From positions 1 through 46,668 of the forward strand of contig JAIXVI010000114.1 in assembly GCA_027483065.1 (NCBI GenBank): a stretch of 46,668 nucleotides of DNA, read 5' to 3'. The notes under the pieces are model-generated. The model saw nothing but the letters and a program-made list of their open reading frames with translations. It was not told the origin of the DNA and ran no database searches. Positions 1 to 8,670 of the stretch are shown here, piece by piece. Within the stretch, counting starts at the first letter, position 1; the number at the start of each line of letters is the position of its first letter. Source of the DNA: Planctomycetaceae bacterium (lineage in GTDB: Bacteria; Planctomycetota; Phycisphaerae; Phycisphaerales; SM1A02). Made by a program: the position numbers and the translations under genes.

Positions 1-33
1 ACCGCAGCCCAATCGACTACGCTGCGAAGCGCC

Positions 34-1647
34 ATGCCTTCCACACTGCCGCCGAGCATCTTCAACGACGTCGTCGGTCCAGTGATGCGCGGGCCGTCGA
101 GTTCGCACTCCGCAGCCTCGGTCCGCATCGGCCGCCTCGCGCGTGATCTCTGCGGCGGCACACCGGAGTCGGTGCTGATCGAATTCGACACCGAGGGTTC
201 GCTCGCGACAACGCACGAGTCACAAGGCTCCGACATCGGTCTGTTCGCAGGGCTCCTCGGATGGGAAGCCGACGATGAGCGCCTGCCGCGGAGCGCTGCG
301 GCCCTCGCAGACGCAGGCGTCACGCTCGAGATCCGCATCGCCACGCTTCATGATCCGCATCCGAACACGTATCGGCTGACGCTCTCGCGCGACGGCGTTG
401 AGCATCGGCTGGTCGCGCTCTCGACGGGCGGCGGCATGATCGAGGTCGTCTCGATCGACGGCACGAACGTGACGCTGTACGGCGATTACGCGGCGACCGT
501 GCTCGATGTGCGCGACGATGGCCGTACGACGGCGTCGGCGCTCGAGGCGCGCGACGATCTCGACACGGTGACGATCGCCGGCGGCAGCCTCACGCGCGTG
601 ATCGTGTGCGCGCAGCGCACGCTGACCGACGAGGAGATCGCGGCGCTCCCGATGGTCGCACGCGCGCGACGCCTCGCACCTGTGCTTCCCGTGCGCTCGC
701 GCCGCGGGCTCAAGGTTCCCTTCCTGCATGCAGGCGAAATGGTGCGGCTCGCGGATCCTGCAACGCGAAGGCTCTCGGAATTCGCGCTCGAGTACGAGTG
801 CGCACGCGGCGGCATCGATCAAGGCGAAGTGTTCACAGAGATGCGCCGAATCCTCGAGGTCGTGCGCTGCGGTGTACGCATCGGACTTGCGGGCACCGAG
901 TACGCAGATCGCATCCTTCCGCGGCAGAGTCATCGCTTCGCGGCGATGCTCGATGAGAAGAAACTCCTCGATGGCGGCCTGCTTAATCGCGCGATTCTCT
1001 ACGTGACCGCACTGATGGAGGTGAAGAGTTCGATGGGCGTCTTCGTCGCAGCACCAACGGCGGGCTCGTGCGGGACTTTCGCCGGAACGTGCCTCGCCGC
1101 TGCGGAATCACTCGAGAGCAACGAGGAGACAACGCTGCGCGCGATGCTCGCAGGCGGGCTCATCGGTGTCTTCGTCGCGACGCGCTCGAGCTTTGCCGCA
1201 GAAGTCGGTGGCTGCCAAGCTGAAACTGGCGCGGGCGCGGCGATGGCTGCCGCGGCGCTTGTCGAACTCGCAGGCGGCAATGCGGCACAAGCGCTGTCGG
1301 CCTCGAGCCACGCGCTGCAGAACGTGCTCGGGCTCGTCTGCGACCCGATCGCGAACCGCGTGGAGGCCCCCTGCCTCGGTCGCAACATCGCGGGCGCCGC
1401 GAACGCGCTTGCCTCGGCGAACATCGCACTGGCGGGCTACGACCACCTCATTCCACTTGATGAGGTGCTCGACGCGCATCGCGAGATCAGCGAGAGCATG
1501 GCGCGCGAACTGCGTTGCACCGCGCTTGGTGGACTCTCGATCACGCCAACGTCGAAGGCGATTGAATTGCAGTTGCTCGGCGCGAGCGCGCGTGGCGAAA
1601 AAGGCGCGGGCGGATGCTGCACAAACGGATGTGGCTCGTGCCGTTGA
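34..1647 (+). CDS. sdaA: L-serine dehydratase, iron-sulfur type (L-serine ammonia-lyase)
   Basis: This enzyme deaminates L-serine to pyruvate and ammonia in the cytosol. The 537 residues hold the single-chain form: an N-terminal beta-type domain (about 10-170) with the motif GPSSSHSAASVRIG, then the alpha-type domain with TAGSCGTFAGTC and CDPIANRVEAPCLGRN. The spaced cysteines in the last motif match the 4Fe-4S ligands of the SdaA family. The tail is unusual, ending in GCCTNGCGSCR, which adds four cysteines beyond the family's usual set. The ATG at 34 is preceded by only 33 bases in this window and no clear Shine-Dalgarno sequence, so upstream context is missing. The family assignment is secure. 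Confidence 0.93.
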   Translation: MPSTLPPSIFNDVVGPVMRGPSSSHSAASVRIGRLARDLCGGTPESVLIEFDTEGSLATTHESQGSDIGLFAGLLGWEADDERLPRSAAALADAGVTLEIRIATLHDPHPNTYRLTLSRDGVEHRLVALSTGGGMIEVVSIDGTNVTLYGDYAATVLDVRDDGRTTASALEARDDLDTVTIAGGSLTRVIVCAQRTLTDEEIAALPMVARARRLAPVLPVRSRRGLKVPFLHAGEMVRLADPATRRLSEFALEYECARGGIDQGEVFTEMRRILEVVRCGVRIGLAGTEYADRILPRQSHRFAAMLDEKKLLDGGLLNRAILYVTALMEVKSSMGVFVAAPTAGSCGTFAGTCLAAAESLESNEETTLRAMLAGGLIGVFVATRSSFAAEVGGCQAETGAGAAMAAAALVELAGGNAAQALSASSHALQNVLGLVCDPIANRVEAPCLGRNIAGAANALASANIALAGYDHLIPLDEVLDAHREISESMARELRCTALGGLSITPTSKAIELQLLGASARGEKGAGGCCTNGCGSCR

Positions 1648-1696
1648 CGAGCGTGTCAAGTGTGGGTGAGCAATCACGATCGACCGGAGGCCTCGT

Positions 1697-2782
1697 ATGA
1701 CGTTCGCATCACACCGCTGCCTCGCTCTTCCACTCGTTCTTTCACTCGCGCTTCCACTCGCGTTGCTTTCGAGCTGCGCTTCGGTTCCCGGCGCGGCCAC
1801 GACGCGCGCGCAGCCGCAGCGACTGCCCTTCACCTACGAAGCCGGGCAGAACGGGATGTACAACGGCGGCGTGCGGGCGATCCTGCAGGACCAGAGCGGA
1901 AACTACTGGTTCGGCAGCCACTTTGAGGGCGTTTGCCGCTTCGATGGCGAGCGGTTCCAGTGCTTCACCACCGCAGACGGCCTGAGCGACAACCAGGTGC
2001 GCGCGATCCAGGAGGATGCGCGTGGAACGATCTGGTTCGACAACGGCGTCGGTATCAGCAGTTACTCGCAAGGGAGAGTCGCCGCGAGCACGGCCCGCCG
2101 CTACGACGCGACGGATGCGTGGACACTCGATCCAAGTGATCTCTGGTTCAAGAGCGACGAAAGTGTTGGGTTCAACAAGTTCGAGCTCGAGCCGGGCGTC
2201 TACCGCTTCGACGGCGAGGCCTTCACCTACCTGACGTTTCCGCTGCCGACGAAGCGCGCGGCAGACGATGGATATTCCCTCACCGGAATGTGCCGTGGGC
2301 AAGGCGGACGCGTGTGGCTCGCGACCTACGAGGCGGTGTTCGGCTTCGATGGAACCGCAATCACGATGATCGACGGCGCTTCTATGGGGCTCCAAAAGTA
2401 CGGCAAAGTTCCGCATGTGCGCTGCGTCTTTGAGGACAGCAAAGGGCGACTGTGGATCGGGAACAACGGTGTCGGCGTCATCATGATCGATGGCGCGCGG
2501 ACGGCGCTGCTCGCAGAGCTATGCGCCGACGCAGCGGATGCCGACCAGTCGCTGCTGCGCGTCTTCTCGATTGGCGAAGACCGCGACGGATGCATCTGGA
2601 TCGGCACCATCGGTGGAGGCGCGTGGCGCTACGACGGGCAATCGCTCCGCCAATTCGGCGAGCGCGACGGCCTGACGACGAAGGACGTGATGGCGATCTA
2701 TCGCGACCGCGCGGGCGACCTTTGGCTCGGCGGCAAGGGCGTGTTCCGGTTCAACGGAACATCGTTCGATCGGATGTATTAG
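1697..2782 (+). CDS. Beta-propeller lipoprotein with two-component-regulator-type propeller repeats
   Basis: A predicted lipoprotein of 361 residues. The N-terminus is a signal peptide rich in Leu/Ala/Pro with a lipobox (LLSSC, Cys about 27). At least five repeats of about 40-50 residues follow, with the signature of ligand_rep/Reg_prop blades, for example QDQSGNYWFGS, EDARGTIWF, EDSKGRLWIGNNGVGV, EDRDGCIWIGTIGGG and RDRAGDLWLGG. Such blades are known from periplasmic sensor domains of hybrid kinases, but here there is no kinase or transmembrane part, so this is a free-standing propeller on the cell envelope. GGAGG lies 6 nt before the ATG and fixes the start. The signal peptide is encoded by a 12-bp tandem repeat (1727-1762). 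Binding partner unknown. Confidence 0.8.
   Translation: MTFASHRCLALPLVLSLALPLALLSSCASVPGAATTRAQPQRLPFTYEAGQNGMYNGGVRAILQDQSGNYWFGSHFEGVCRFDGERFQCFTTADGLSDNQVRAIQEDARGTIWFDNGVGISSYSQGRVAASTARRYDATDAWTLDPSDLWFKSDESVGFNKFELEPGVYRFDGEAFTYLTFPLPTKRAADDGYSLTGMCRGQGGRVWLATYEAVFGFDGTAITMIDGASMGLQKYGKVPHVRCVFEDSKGRLWIGNNGVGVIMIDGARTALLAELCADAADADQSLLRVFSIGEDRDGCIWIGTIGGGAWRYDGQSLRQFGERDGLTTKDVMAIYRDRAGDLWLGGKGVFRFNGTSFDRMY
1727..1762 (+). repeat. 12-bp tandem repeat (3 copies) inside a signal-peptide sequence
   Basis: Three imperfect 12-bp units (cttccactcgtt, ctttcactcgcg, cttccactcgcg) encode the hydrophobic core of the preceding lipoprotein's signal peptide. The unit length is a multiple of three, so a change in copy number would keep the frame and only lengthen or shorten the hydrophobic stretch. 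Confidence 0.75.
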
Positions 2783-2788
2783 AGCGGG

Positions 2789-2804
2789 CCGAGGCAATGC
2801 TCGG
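2789..2804. terminator. Short hairpin between convergent stop codons
   Basis: The sequence ccgag-gcaatg-ctcgg forms a 5-bp stem with a 6-nt loop, placed within the 23 nt that separate two convergent genes. There is no T-tract on either strand, so an intrinsic-terminator role is only a suggestion. Confidence 0.3.
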
Positions 2805-2805
2805 A

Positions 2806-3231
2806 CTACCGGCGGTACACAAACTCCATTCCCTCGTTGACCATGGTGAAGGTGGTGCCGTCGACCGTTCCTGTGGTGGTGCCGGCGCCGTCCCACCAGA
2901 TGGTGAGCCGAGTACCGTCCTTCGCGTAGACGGCGCGTACCTCGCGCGCGACTTCGCGACCCGAAGGTGGAACGAACACCGTCGTCGTGCTGCAACGCCC
3001 GTCGATACCGATGTTGAAACTCCCTGAGCGGACCTCGATCGCTGCGCCTTCGTGCGAAACCATCGCTGGAACAGGCCTCCCATCGACGCTGACAAGCGCG
3101 TACGTCCCTGCGACCTCCGCCATGTCCGGCGTTGGCTGTGGCGGCCTCGGTGCTGCGCGGCACGCAACCGTGCAAAGCAGCGCGAGCGATGCGAGCGAGA
3201 GCAGAACGAAACGGCCAAGGGAAAATCTCAT
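2806..3231 (-). CDS. Small lipoprotein, lipocalin/META-like fold suspected
   Basis: A 141-residue predicted lipoprotein of unknown function. The chosen ATG at 3231 has GGGAGG just upstream; an in-frame ATG at 3243 has none. The signal peptide MRFSLGRFVLLSLASLALLC is followed by a lipobox ending in TVAC. The mature part reads like a small beta-barrel: a segment VAGTYALVSVDGRPVP, a middle with GSFNIGIDGRCSTTTVFV, and closing strands with GTTTGTVDGTTFTMV. That layout (a G-x-Y/W start, alternating strands, a D-G-T motif near the end) is common in lipocalin-like or META-type stress lipoproteins, but no catalytic motif can be named. It faces the propeller lipoprotein tail to tail. The fold suggestion is an inference. 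Confidence 0.6.
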   Translation of the reverse strand: MRFSLGRFVLLSLASLALLCTVACRAAPRPPQPTPDMAEVAGTYALVSVDGRPVPAMVSHEGAAIEVRSGSFNIGIDGRCSTTTVFVPPSGREVAREVRAVYAKDGTRLTIWWDGAGTTTGTVDGTTFTMVNEGMEFVYRR

Positions 3232-3381
3232 CGCGCCTCCCATCGAAAGTGGATCGATGGTATCCGTGGCCGGCTTCAGACCTTGACCAAGCCCTCGACT
3301 TCGCAGTCATCTTCGTCATCGTTCCACGAGATCGCGCCGATGCCCCCGGACGCACGCACGGCCGCACATCGCGTTTCCGAA

Positions 3382-3426
3382 GACCGCGAGACCGACCGCG
3401 AGACCGACCGCGAGACCGACCGCGCG
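3382..3426. repeat. 12-bp tandem repeat (about 3.7 copies), unit gaccgcgagacc
   Basis: Three perfect copies of gaccgcgagacc and a partial fourth lie between divergent genes, 74-118 nt upstream of the exported propeller protein that starts at 3500. The rest of this 268-nt spacer shows no clear promoter. Confidence 0.85.
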
Positions 3427-3499
3427 CAATTGTGTGGAGACTCGCACAAATCCGGCGGTTCCGTCTTGCCTCCGCCTGTGATTTCGACACATTCCCGCA

Positions 3500-4921
3500 A
3501 TGCTCTCGCCCTCGCCCGTCGCGTCACTCTTCCTTGTTGCCGGATTCCTCGCTTCCGTCTCGTCGGCCTCGGCCGACTGGTCGAATCTCGGCGGAAACGA
3601 AGGGGTGAACGGACTCGTCTCCGCCATCGGCCCGACGTCCGCCACCCAGGTCTGGTCGCGAACCAACCTGCCCGGCTTGATCGCGTGGTCGCCATTCGTC
3701 GAGGGCAATCGCATGTTTGTCGTGCGCCAGACGCAGGCACAGAATCCCGTCGTCGGCCCTGGCGACTCGATCCTCCGATGCCTCAGCATGTCGACGGGCG
3801 CGACTCTCTGGAGTTTCGACTGTCCCTTCTCGGCCGGCGACTGGACGACCGTCTGCTATGGCGTGAAGAACGGGCGCGTCTTCGTCGGCCGCGGCGGAAA
3901 CGGCAGCAGCGTGTACGCACCGATCTACTGCCTCGATGCGGCGACCGGATCAACGCTCTGGGTCTCGTCCTACGAGATCGCAACCGGAAGTTACGACGGC
4001 GTCGTCTTCATGGACGACGGTGATCCCATCTTCACCTCGCATCTCGAACTCCGTCGCGTCGATGCCGCCACCGGCACGACGGTCTGGTCGAGGGCGCGGT
4101 CGTGCAGTGTGAGCGGAAGCTGCGGCCCCGCCCGGGATGGCGATGCGATCTACCTCGATGAGGTCGGGCCGAACGGCCAAGTCATCTCGCGCTTCGACGC
4201 GACAACCGGCGCCCGGCTCTACAGCAGCCCGGTCATGAGCGGGTTCCTCAACCAGAACTCGCCGATCTGCGCACCGGGCGGCCTCATCTTCTACATCCGA
4301 ACACAGAACAACTCCACGGTCGATCGCATGTACGCGCTGCGCGACAATGGCAAGGGCATCAGCATCCTGTGGAGCGAACCCTGCCGTTACGAGTTCAACG
4401 GGCGGCACGCCATCACCGCGGACGGCGGTGTGACCATGATCGCACCCGACGGAAGGTTGCAGGTGCGCGACCAGTTGACCGGCGCGCTCCGATCCCAGTC
4501 CGACATGTCCGTGGTCCCGGCGAGCGGGTTCCTGTCCTCGCTGACCGTGGTCGATGGACTCGGAAGGATCTTCCACGGAAACGGTGGCGGCGGAAATCCC
4601 GGCGATATCCGGGTCTTCAGCCCGACGCTGTCGGTCGAGTGGTCGCTGCTCGGGATCGCCGGACTCAATCAGGGCGGTCCGGTGATTTCGGCCGACGGCA
4701 GCATGCTCGTCGCAAACACGACCGCGATCCGACGCTACTGGACTGAACCTCCGTGCGCGGCGGAAGACATCAACTGCGACGGCATCGTGGATGCGTCCGA
4801 CCTCTCGCTGCTGCTCGTGTCGTGGGGCCCTTGCGGTAAGGGAGCGTGCAGCGCGGATATCGATGATGACGGAGAGGTCGGTGCCTCTGACCTGTCACTC
4901 CTGCTCGCATCGTGGGGCTGA
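3500..4921 (+). CDS. Exported PQQ-like beta-propeller protein with a dockerin-like C-terminal tail
   Basis: A secreted protein of 473 residues. It has a signal peptide (MLSPSPVASLFLVAGFLASV, cleavage near ASA-DW). The central part (about 40-420) has PQQ/YVTN-like propeller blades, with recurring D-A-x-T-G-x-x-x-W segments such as DAATGSTLWVSS and DAATGTTVWSRA. The last 43 residues form two calcium-loop repeats, DINCDGIVDASDLSLLLVSW and ADIDDDGEVGASDLSLLLAS plus WG, separated by a short loop with two cysteines. These type-I-dockerin-like tails are widespread in exported planctomycete proteins, where no cohesin partner is established. A surface-sorting or assembly role is therefore an inference. 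No good Shine-Dalgarno sequence precedes the ATG. Confidence 0.8.
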   Translation: MLSPSPVASLFLVAGFLASVSSASADWSNLGGNEGVNGLVSAIGPTSATQVWSRTNLPGLIAWSPFVEGNRMFVVRQTQAQNPVVGPGDSILRCLSMSTGATLWSFDCPFSAGDWTTVCYGVKNGRVFVGRGGNGSSVYAPIYCLDAATGSTLWVSSYEIATGSYDGVVFMDDGDPIFTSHLELRRVDAATGTTVWSRARSCSVSGSCGPARDGDAIYLDEVGPNGQVISRFDATTGARLYSSPVMSGFLNQNSPICAPGGLIFYIRTQNNSTVDRMYALRDNGKGISILWSEPCRYEFNGRHAITADGGVTMIAPDGRLQVRDQLTGALRSQSDMSVVPASGFLSSLTVVDGLGRIFHGNGGGGNPGDIRVFSPTLSVEWSLLGIAGLNQGGPVISADGSMLVANTTAIRRYWTEPPCAAEDINCDGIVDASDLSLLLVSWGPCGKGACSADIDDDGEVGASDLSLLLASWG

Positions 4922-4935
4922 TCGCGTTTGCGCGA
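4922..4935. terminator. Short hairpin just after a stop codon at a convergent junction
   Basis: The sequence tcgcg-tttg-cgcga forms a 5-bp stem and 4-nt loop starting at the stop codon of the preceding gene. A pyrimidine-rich stretch (gattcttcg) follows, but there is no real T-tract. A weak terminator candidate. Confidence 0.3.
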
Positions 4936-5009
4936 CGATTCTTCGCAACACGGTATTGCGATTCCGCAGACACAGCGAACTCTCAAGGTGCCGATCGCGG
5001 TTCAGCGCT

Positions 5010-5040
5010 TCATGCAGCCTGTCATGCAGCCTGTCATGTA
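5010..5040. repeat. 12-bp tandem repeat (2.5 copies) covering a stop codon
   Basis: Two perfect copies of tcatgcagcctg and a half copy. On the minus strand each unit carries ATGA in the same phase, so the gene ending at 5034 has its stop codon repeated twice more, 12 and 24 nt downstream. Confidence 0.8.
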
Positions 5041-5492
5041 GCGCGTCCTTGCGTCGCGGCGTTCTTCGCGCGCCCATCGCGTATGCGATCTGCGAGTTTC
5101 CAACCGAGCCAACCCATCGGGATGTACGCGACGACGAGGTCGAGCGCGACGAACCAAAGCGGCGCCTCCGGCAGCAACACAACCATCGAGATTCCGCCGG
5201 TGAGGAAGAGGACACCGATCGCAAGCCCCGCGAACTTCCCGCGGTACCCACCCAATAGCGTGGCGAGCAGTGCCGCAACCAGCGTGCCGCCCGCGTGCGC
5301 GACAAACGGGCCGATGAATTGCTCGGGGCCATACGACGCGATGTTCGCGCGAATCGACTCAATGCTGTTGCCGTCCACGCCGTCGGGGAGCGGAATCAGT
5401 CGATGCACCACGGAGAGCAGCCCAGAGTTGACGATGGCTCCGATGAAGAGACCGGCGACGAACCCGACAACCCGACGAAGGACCTGCATCAT
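5034..5492 (-). CDS. Small four-helix integral membrane protein, function unknown
   Basis: A 152-residue protein with about four hydrophobic helices: VVGFVAGLFIGAIVNSGLLS near the N-terminus, a second around GGTLVAALLATLLGGY, a third around FAGLAIGVLFLTGGISMVVL, and a fourth LWFVALDLVVAYIPMGWLGW. A polar loop (SIESIRANIASYGPEQFIGP) joins helices one and two. The start is the ATG at 5492, because GGAGG lies 8 nt upstream; longer readings from 5564 lack a ribosome site. The charged C-terminus lies in a 12-bp repeat. I do not recognise the family, and the neighbours (a TerC-type gene in the same direction, 118 nt away) do not reveal a role. Confidence 0.7.
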   Translation of the reverse strand: MMQVLRRVVGFVAGLFIGAIVNSGLLSVVHRLIPLPDGVDGNSIESIRANIASYGPEQFIGPFVAHAGGTLVAALLATLLGGYRGKFAGLAIGVLFLTGGISMVVLLPEAPLWFVALDLVVAYIPMGWLGWKLADRIRDGRAKNAATQGRAT

Positions 5493-5610
5493 GGGGACAA
5501 CCTCCATGCGCAGGGTACCGACGGAGCGGAGCACCCGTTGATTCTTGAACTCAACGCGCAGCATCGAGCCGCGACTTCACTCAGAACTCTCGCGCACACT
5601 CACGCGCACA

Positions 5611-6867
5611 TCAACCGTGCGCACCCTTCTGCTTCGCAGGCATGAGCACGCTGAGCACTGTGGCGAGTGCAAGCGTCGCAAGCACAATCACCAGCGAAAG
5701 CGTCGTATCGAGCTTGATCGACTTCTGTGGCGCCATGCCGATCACGTCGAGGTACGGTGGCACGCTCAGGAGCAGCAGTTTTACGCCGACGAAGGCGAGA
5801 ATCATGATGAGAGCGGGCTTCAAGAAGCGGAACTTCGAGATCAATGCGGCGAGGCAGAAGTAGAGCGCACGCAAGCCGAGGATCGCAAAGATGTTGCTCG
5901 TAAAGACGATGAAAGGATCGGGCGTAATCGCAAAGATCGCAGGGATCGAATCGACGGCGAAGACGAGGTCGGTGACTTCGACCAAGATCAGCGCGAGAAA
6001 GAGCGGCGTGATCGACCACTTCGCGGAGAGCGTTCCGGCTGGCGGCGCGTCTTGGATTTCCTTGCCAGTCGCCGGATCCTTGCTGTAGGTCGGCTTCACG
6101 GTGCGACGCGTGAAAAAGCGTTGGCCGTCGTAGAAGTCGACCGTCGGGAGCAGTTTCTTACAGACCCGCACCGCGATGTTCTGCGACGGATCGTCGTTGC
6201 CTTTGATGAGCGCCATCTTGAGCGCGGTCAGCACAAGGAAGCCGCCAAAGATAATGAGGATCCACTGGTACTTCAGGATGAGGCCCGCGCCGATACCGAT
6301 CATGCCGCCGCGCATGATCAGCGCGCCGATGATGCCCCAGAAGAGCACGCGATGCTGATACTTCGCAGGCACCGCGAAGAACGAGAAGATCAACGCGATG
6401 ATGAAGATGTTGTCCATCGCGAGAGACTTCTCGACGACGTAGCCAACGAGATATTGCTTTGCTGCCTCTAAGCCCTCCACCGTGCCGGAAATGATGATGG
6501 GCTGTTCAGGTACTTGCCCCGCGAGTTCGTGCGTGTTGTAGCGCGGCGTATCGAGGCCAAGTCCGAGCCAGTTCGCGTCGTAGGCCTTGTAGACGAAGGC
6601 CGAGAACGCGATACCGCACGTCAGCCAGATGACCGACCACGTGGCGGCCTCTTTCATCGAGACTTCGTGTGCCTCGCGGTGGAAGACCCCAAGGTCGAGC
6701 GCGAGGAAGAGAACGACGAGCCCGATGAACGCGACGTAGGCCCACATCTTGAGCGATGCAGGGTTTGCGGCGGCTGTGGCGGTCGTGTCGGCGGCGAGGA
6801 GGAGGAAGTCGATCATGGTGGCCACGAAGAGAGCTCGAGTGGCCGCGGATAGTAGCGAGCGCACCAT
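5611..6867 (-). CDS. TerC-family integral membrane protein (Alx-like)
   Basis: A polytopic membrane protein of the TerC/Alx family, whose members are linked to manganese export and, by name, to tellurite resistance. Family hallmarks are visible: DLGVFHREAHEVSMKEA after the first helix, SLAMDNIFIIALIFSFF, AVDSIPAIFAITPDPFIVFT, and SNIFAILGLRALYF. The acidic residues in the AMDN and AVDS helices are the conserved in-membrane aspartates. About eight to nine helices are expected. A cytoplasmic loop (about residues 225-285, with KKLLPTVDFYDGQRFFTRR) is longer than in short homologues. Start choice is open: the ATG at 6867 gives 418 residues, while the ATG at 6816 (MIDFLLLAADT) fits the family N-terminus better, and neither has a clear ribosome site. 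The specific ion is not shown by sequence. Confidence 0.88.
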   Translation of the reverse strand: MVRSLLSAATRALFVATMIDFLLLAADTTATAAANPASLKMWAYVAFIGLVVLFLALDLGVFHREAHEVSMKEAATWSVIWLTCGIAFSAFVYKAYDANWLGLGLDTPRYNTHELAGQVPEQPIIISGTVEGLEAAKQYLVGYVVEKSLAMDNIFIIALIFSFFAVPAKYQHRVLFWGIIGALIMRGGMIGIGAGLILKYQWILIIFGGFLVLTALKMALIKGNDDPSQNIAVRVCKKLLPTVDFYDGQRFFTRRTVKPTYSKDPATGKEIQDAPPAGTLSAKWSITPLFLALILVEVTDLVFAVDSIPAIFAITPDPFIVFTSNIFAILGLRALYFCLAALISKFRFLKPALIMILAFVGVKLLLLSVPPYLDVIGMAPQKSIKLDTTLSLVIVLATLALATVLSVLMPAKQKGAHG

Positions 6868-6946
6868 CGGTTGCTTGGGTGCTTCTGCCGTGAACTACGT
6901 TGTGCATCCGCGCCGAGGCGGGCAGGCTCACGGGGGACCGACCGGT

Positions 6947-8224
6947 TCAGATACGCGCCGAGTGCGTTTCACGCATGCGGGCGGCGGCGATCAACCCAGA
7001 AACGAGCGTCAGTGCCGCGACGGCCCACAGCGCAGCGGTGACTCCAAACTTGTCCGCCACGACCCCCGCGATCACCGCGCCAAACGCGTATCCAAGGTCG
7101 CGCCAAAGTCGATAGACCCCCACCGCCGACGCACGCCATGTCGGGTGCGCAACATCACCAATCGCGGCGAGCAACGTGGGGTACACCATTGCCGTACCGA
7201 TTCCGAGTAGGAAGGCACCTGTCGCGAATCCCGTGAACTCGGACGCCACCGCAACCACCGCAATGCCGACCGCCTGCACGACCATTCCCCACACGATCAA
7301 CCACTTGCGCCCGACACGATCACTCCACGCTCCCGTCCAGAGTTGCGCGATTCCCCACGTCGCGGGATAGATCGCCGCGAGCGTGCCGATCGCGCCGAAT
7401 CCTTGCTGCGCAGCGGCGAACACGAGCGGAAACAAACCCCACGCCATGCCATCGTTCAAGTTGTTGACAAGCCCTGCCTGCGTCACGCTTGAGAGGTTTC
7501 GATCGCGCAACGTCGTGCGAAGAAAGATCTCGCGCTGCGAGAGCGACACGGATCGCCCCGCATCGTTGAGGAGTTTCGCTTCGGCCGCGACATGCTGACG
7601 CGTCTCACGCACAAAGAGCGCAGAAAGCACAAGGCCGACCACGACAAATGCAACGCCAAGATAGAAAGGCTGCGGCCGAAGCCCGTACTCGGCGGCGATC
7701 CATCCCGTCGCGAGCGCGCTGAGGCCAACCGCGAGATATCCCGCGCATTCATTGATTCCAAGCGCAAGTCCGCGACGCGCTGGACCTGCAAGATCAATCT
7801 TCATGATGACTGTTGTCGACCACGTCAGCCCTTGGCTCACGCCGAGCAGCGCATTCGCGACAAGTACCCAATTCCATGTGGGCGCCCACATCAAGAGAAA
7901 CGGCACAGGTGTTGCCACAAGCCAGCCCGCAACGAGCACGTGCTTGCGACCGAAGCGATCGGAGAGCCGACCAGCGAGATAGTTGGTGAACGCTTTGGTC
8001 ACGCCAAAGACGACGATGAAGGAAAGCACCGCGGATTTCGCGGCCAACGCGAAATCGGCCTCGGCGATCGCAGGCAAAATCGTGCGTTCGAGCCCCACCA
8101 TTGCACCGACGAACGCATTCACCACGACAAGCAGCGAGAACTGCCAGAGATTCGCGCGCAAGCCAAGGCGCACTTCCTGAAGCGAGCGCGCGTCAGCATG
8201 CCCACTGCTCTCGTGTTTCAACAC
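6947..8224 (-). CDS. Major facilitator superfamily transporter, substrate unknown
   Basis: A 425-residue MFS permease with twelve predicted helices. The loop 2-3 signature is present as GRLSDRFGRKHVLVAGW, and its partial echo in the second half is AWSDRVGRKWLIVWGM. The first helix region has VVVNAFVGAMVGLERTILPA, and the helix 4-5 region has LLGVSQGLTWSTTVIMKIDL. It starts at GTG 8224, inside the last codons of the upstream DUF1801 gene (7-nt overlap), with AAGGG upstream, so translation is probably coupled. It is the last gene of a run ROK kinase - DUF1801 - MFS. A sugar or drug substrate is possible; the sequence does not decide. Confidence 0.85.
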   Translation of the reverse strand: MLKHESSGHADARSLQEVRLGLRANLWQFSLLVVVNAFVGAMVGLERTILPAIAEADFALAAKSAVLSFIVVFGVTKAFTNYLAGRLSDRFGRKHVLVAGWLVATPVPFLLMWAPTWNWVLVANALLGVSQGLTWSTTVIMKIDLAGPARRGLALGINECAGYLAVGLSALATGWIAAEYGLRPQPFYLGVAFVVVGLVLSALFVRETRQHVAAEAKLLNDAGRSVSLSQREIFLRTTLRDRNLSSVTQAGLVNNLNDGMAWGLFPLVFAAAQQGFGAIGTLAAIYPATWGIAQLWTGAWSDRVGRKWLIVWGMVVQAVGIAVVAVASEFTGFATGAFLLGIGTAMVYPTLLAAIGDVAHPTWRASAVGVYRLWRDLGYAFGAVIAGVVADKFGVTAALWAVAALTLVSGLIAAARMRETHSARI

Positions 8225-8661
8225 GGTCCAAGCCCTTCGCCGCCTAGAAGTTTGCTCGCGGCCTTCACCCAGCGCTTGAAGCGCTCCACATCAAACTCAC
8301 CGCGTTCGTCGATGTGGAGGTAGCGAACTTCTGCAACCTTCGACGCGATCGGCGGCGGTGGATCAAGCGATGTTCCGCGGAAGAACGTGACCTTCATGTA
8401 CTTCGCGAACGCATGCATCGCGAGAAACCAACCGTGGCCTTCGATGCCGTAGAACGGCGAATTCCACTTCACGGCCTTCTTGGCATGCGGGACGGCTTCC
8501 ATGATCGCGCGATCGATGCGTGCGCCGACGTCTTGCTTCCAATCCGGAAGTGCCGCGATGTACGCAGCGACTGGCGCATCGCCATCGCCTCGCGGAATCT
8601 GAGGATTTCCGCCTGAGAGTAAGCGGGGCTTTGCGGGGGACTTGCTGAACTTCTTCGCCAC
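8218..8661 (-). CDS. DUF1801 (YdhG-like) domain protein
   Basis: A 147-residue soluble protein of the DUF1801/YdhG-like family. Typical segments are YIAALPDWKQDVGARIDRAI, then VKWNSPFYGIEGHGWFLAM, and YMKVTFFRGTSLDPPP. These match the family pattern of a helical start, a W-x-x-P-x-Y turn and a compact beta sheet. The molecular function of the family is not established. The start is a GTG at 8661 with only a weak purine stretch upstream. It lies 9 nt after the ROK kinase stop and overlaps the MFS gene, so the three genes are likely one transcript. An Arg/Lys-rich, alanine-rich N-terminal extension of about 20 residues precedes the domain. Confidence 0.8.
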   Translation of the reverse strand: MAKKFSKSPAKPRLLSGGNPQIPRGDGDAPVAAYIAALPDWKQDVGARIDRAIMEAVPHAKKAVKWNSPFYGIEGHGWFLAMHAFAKYMKVTFFRGTSLDPPPPIASKVAEVRYLHIDERGEFDVERFKRWVKAASKLLGGEGLGPC

Positions 8662-8670
8662 GGAACTCTC

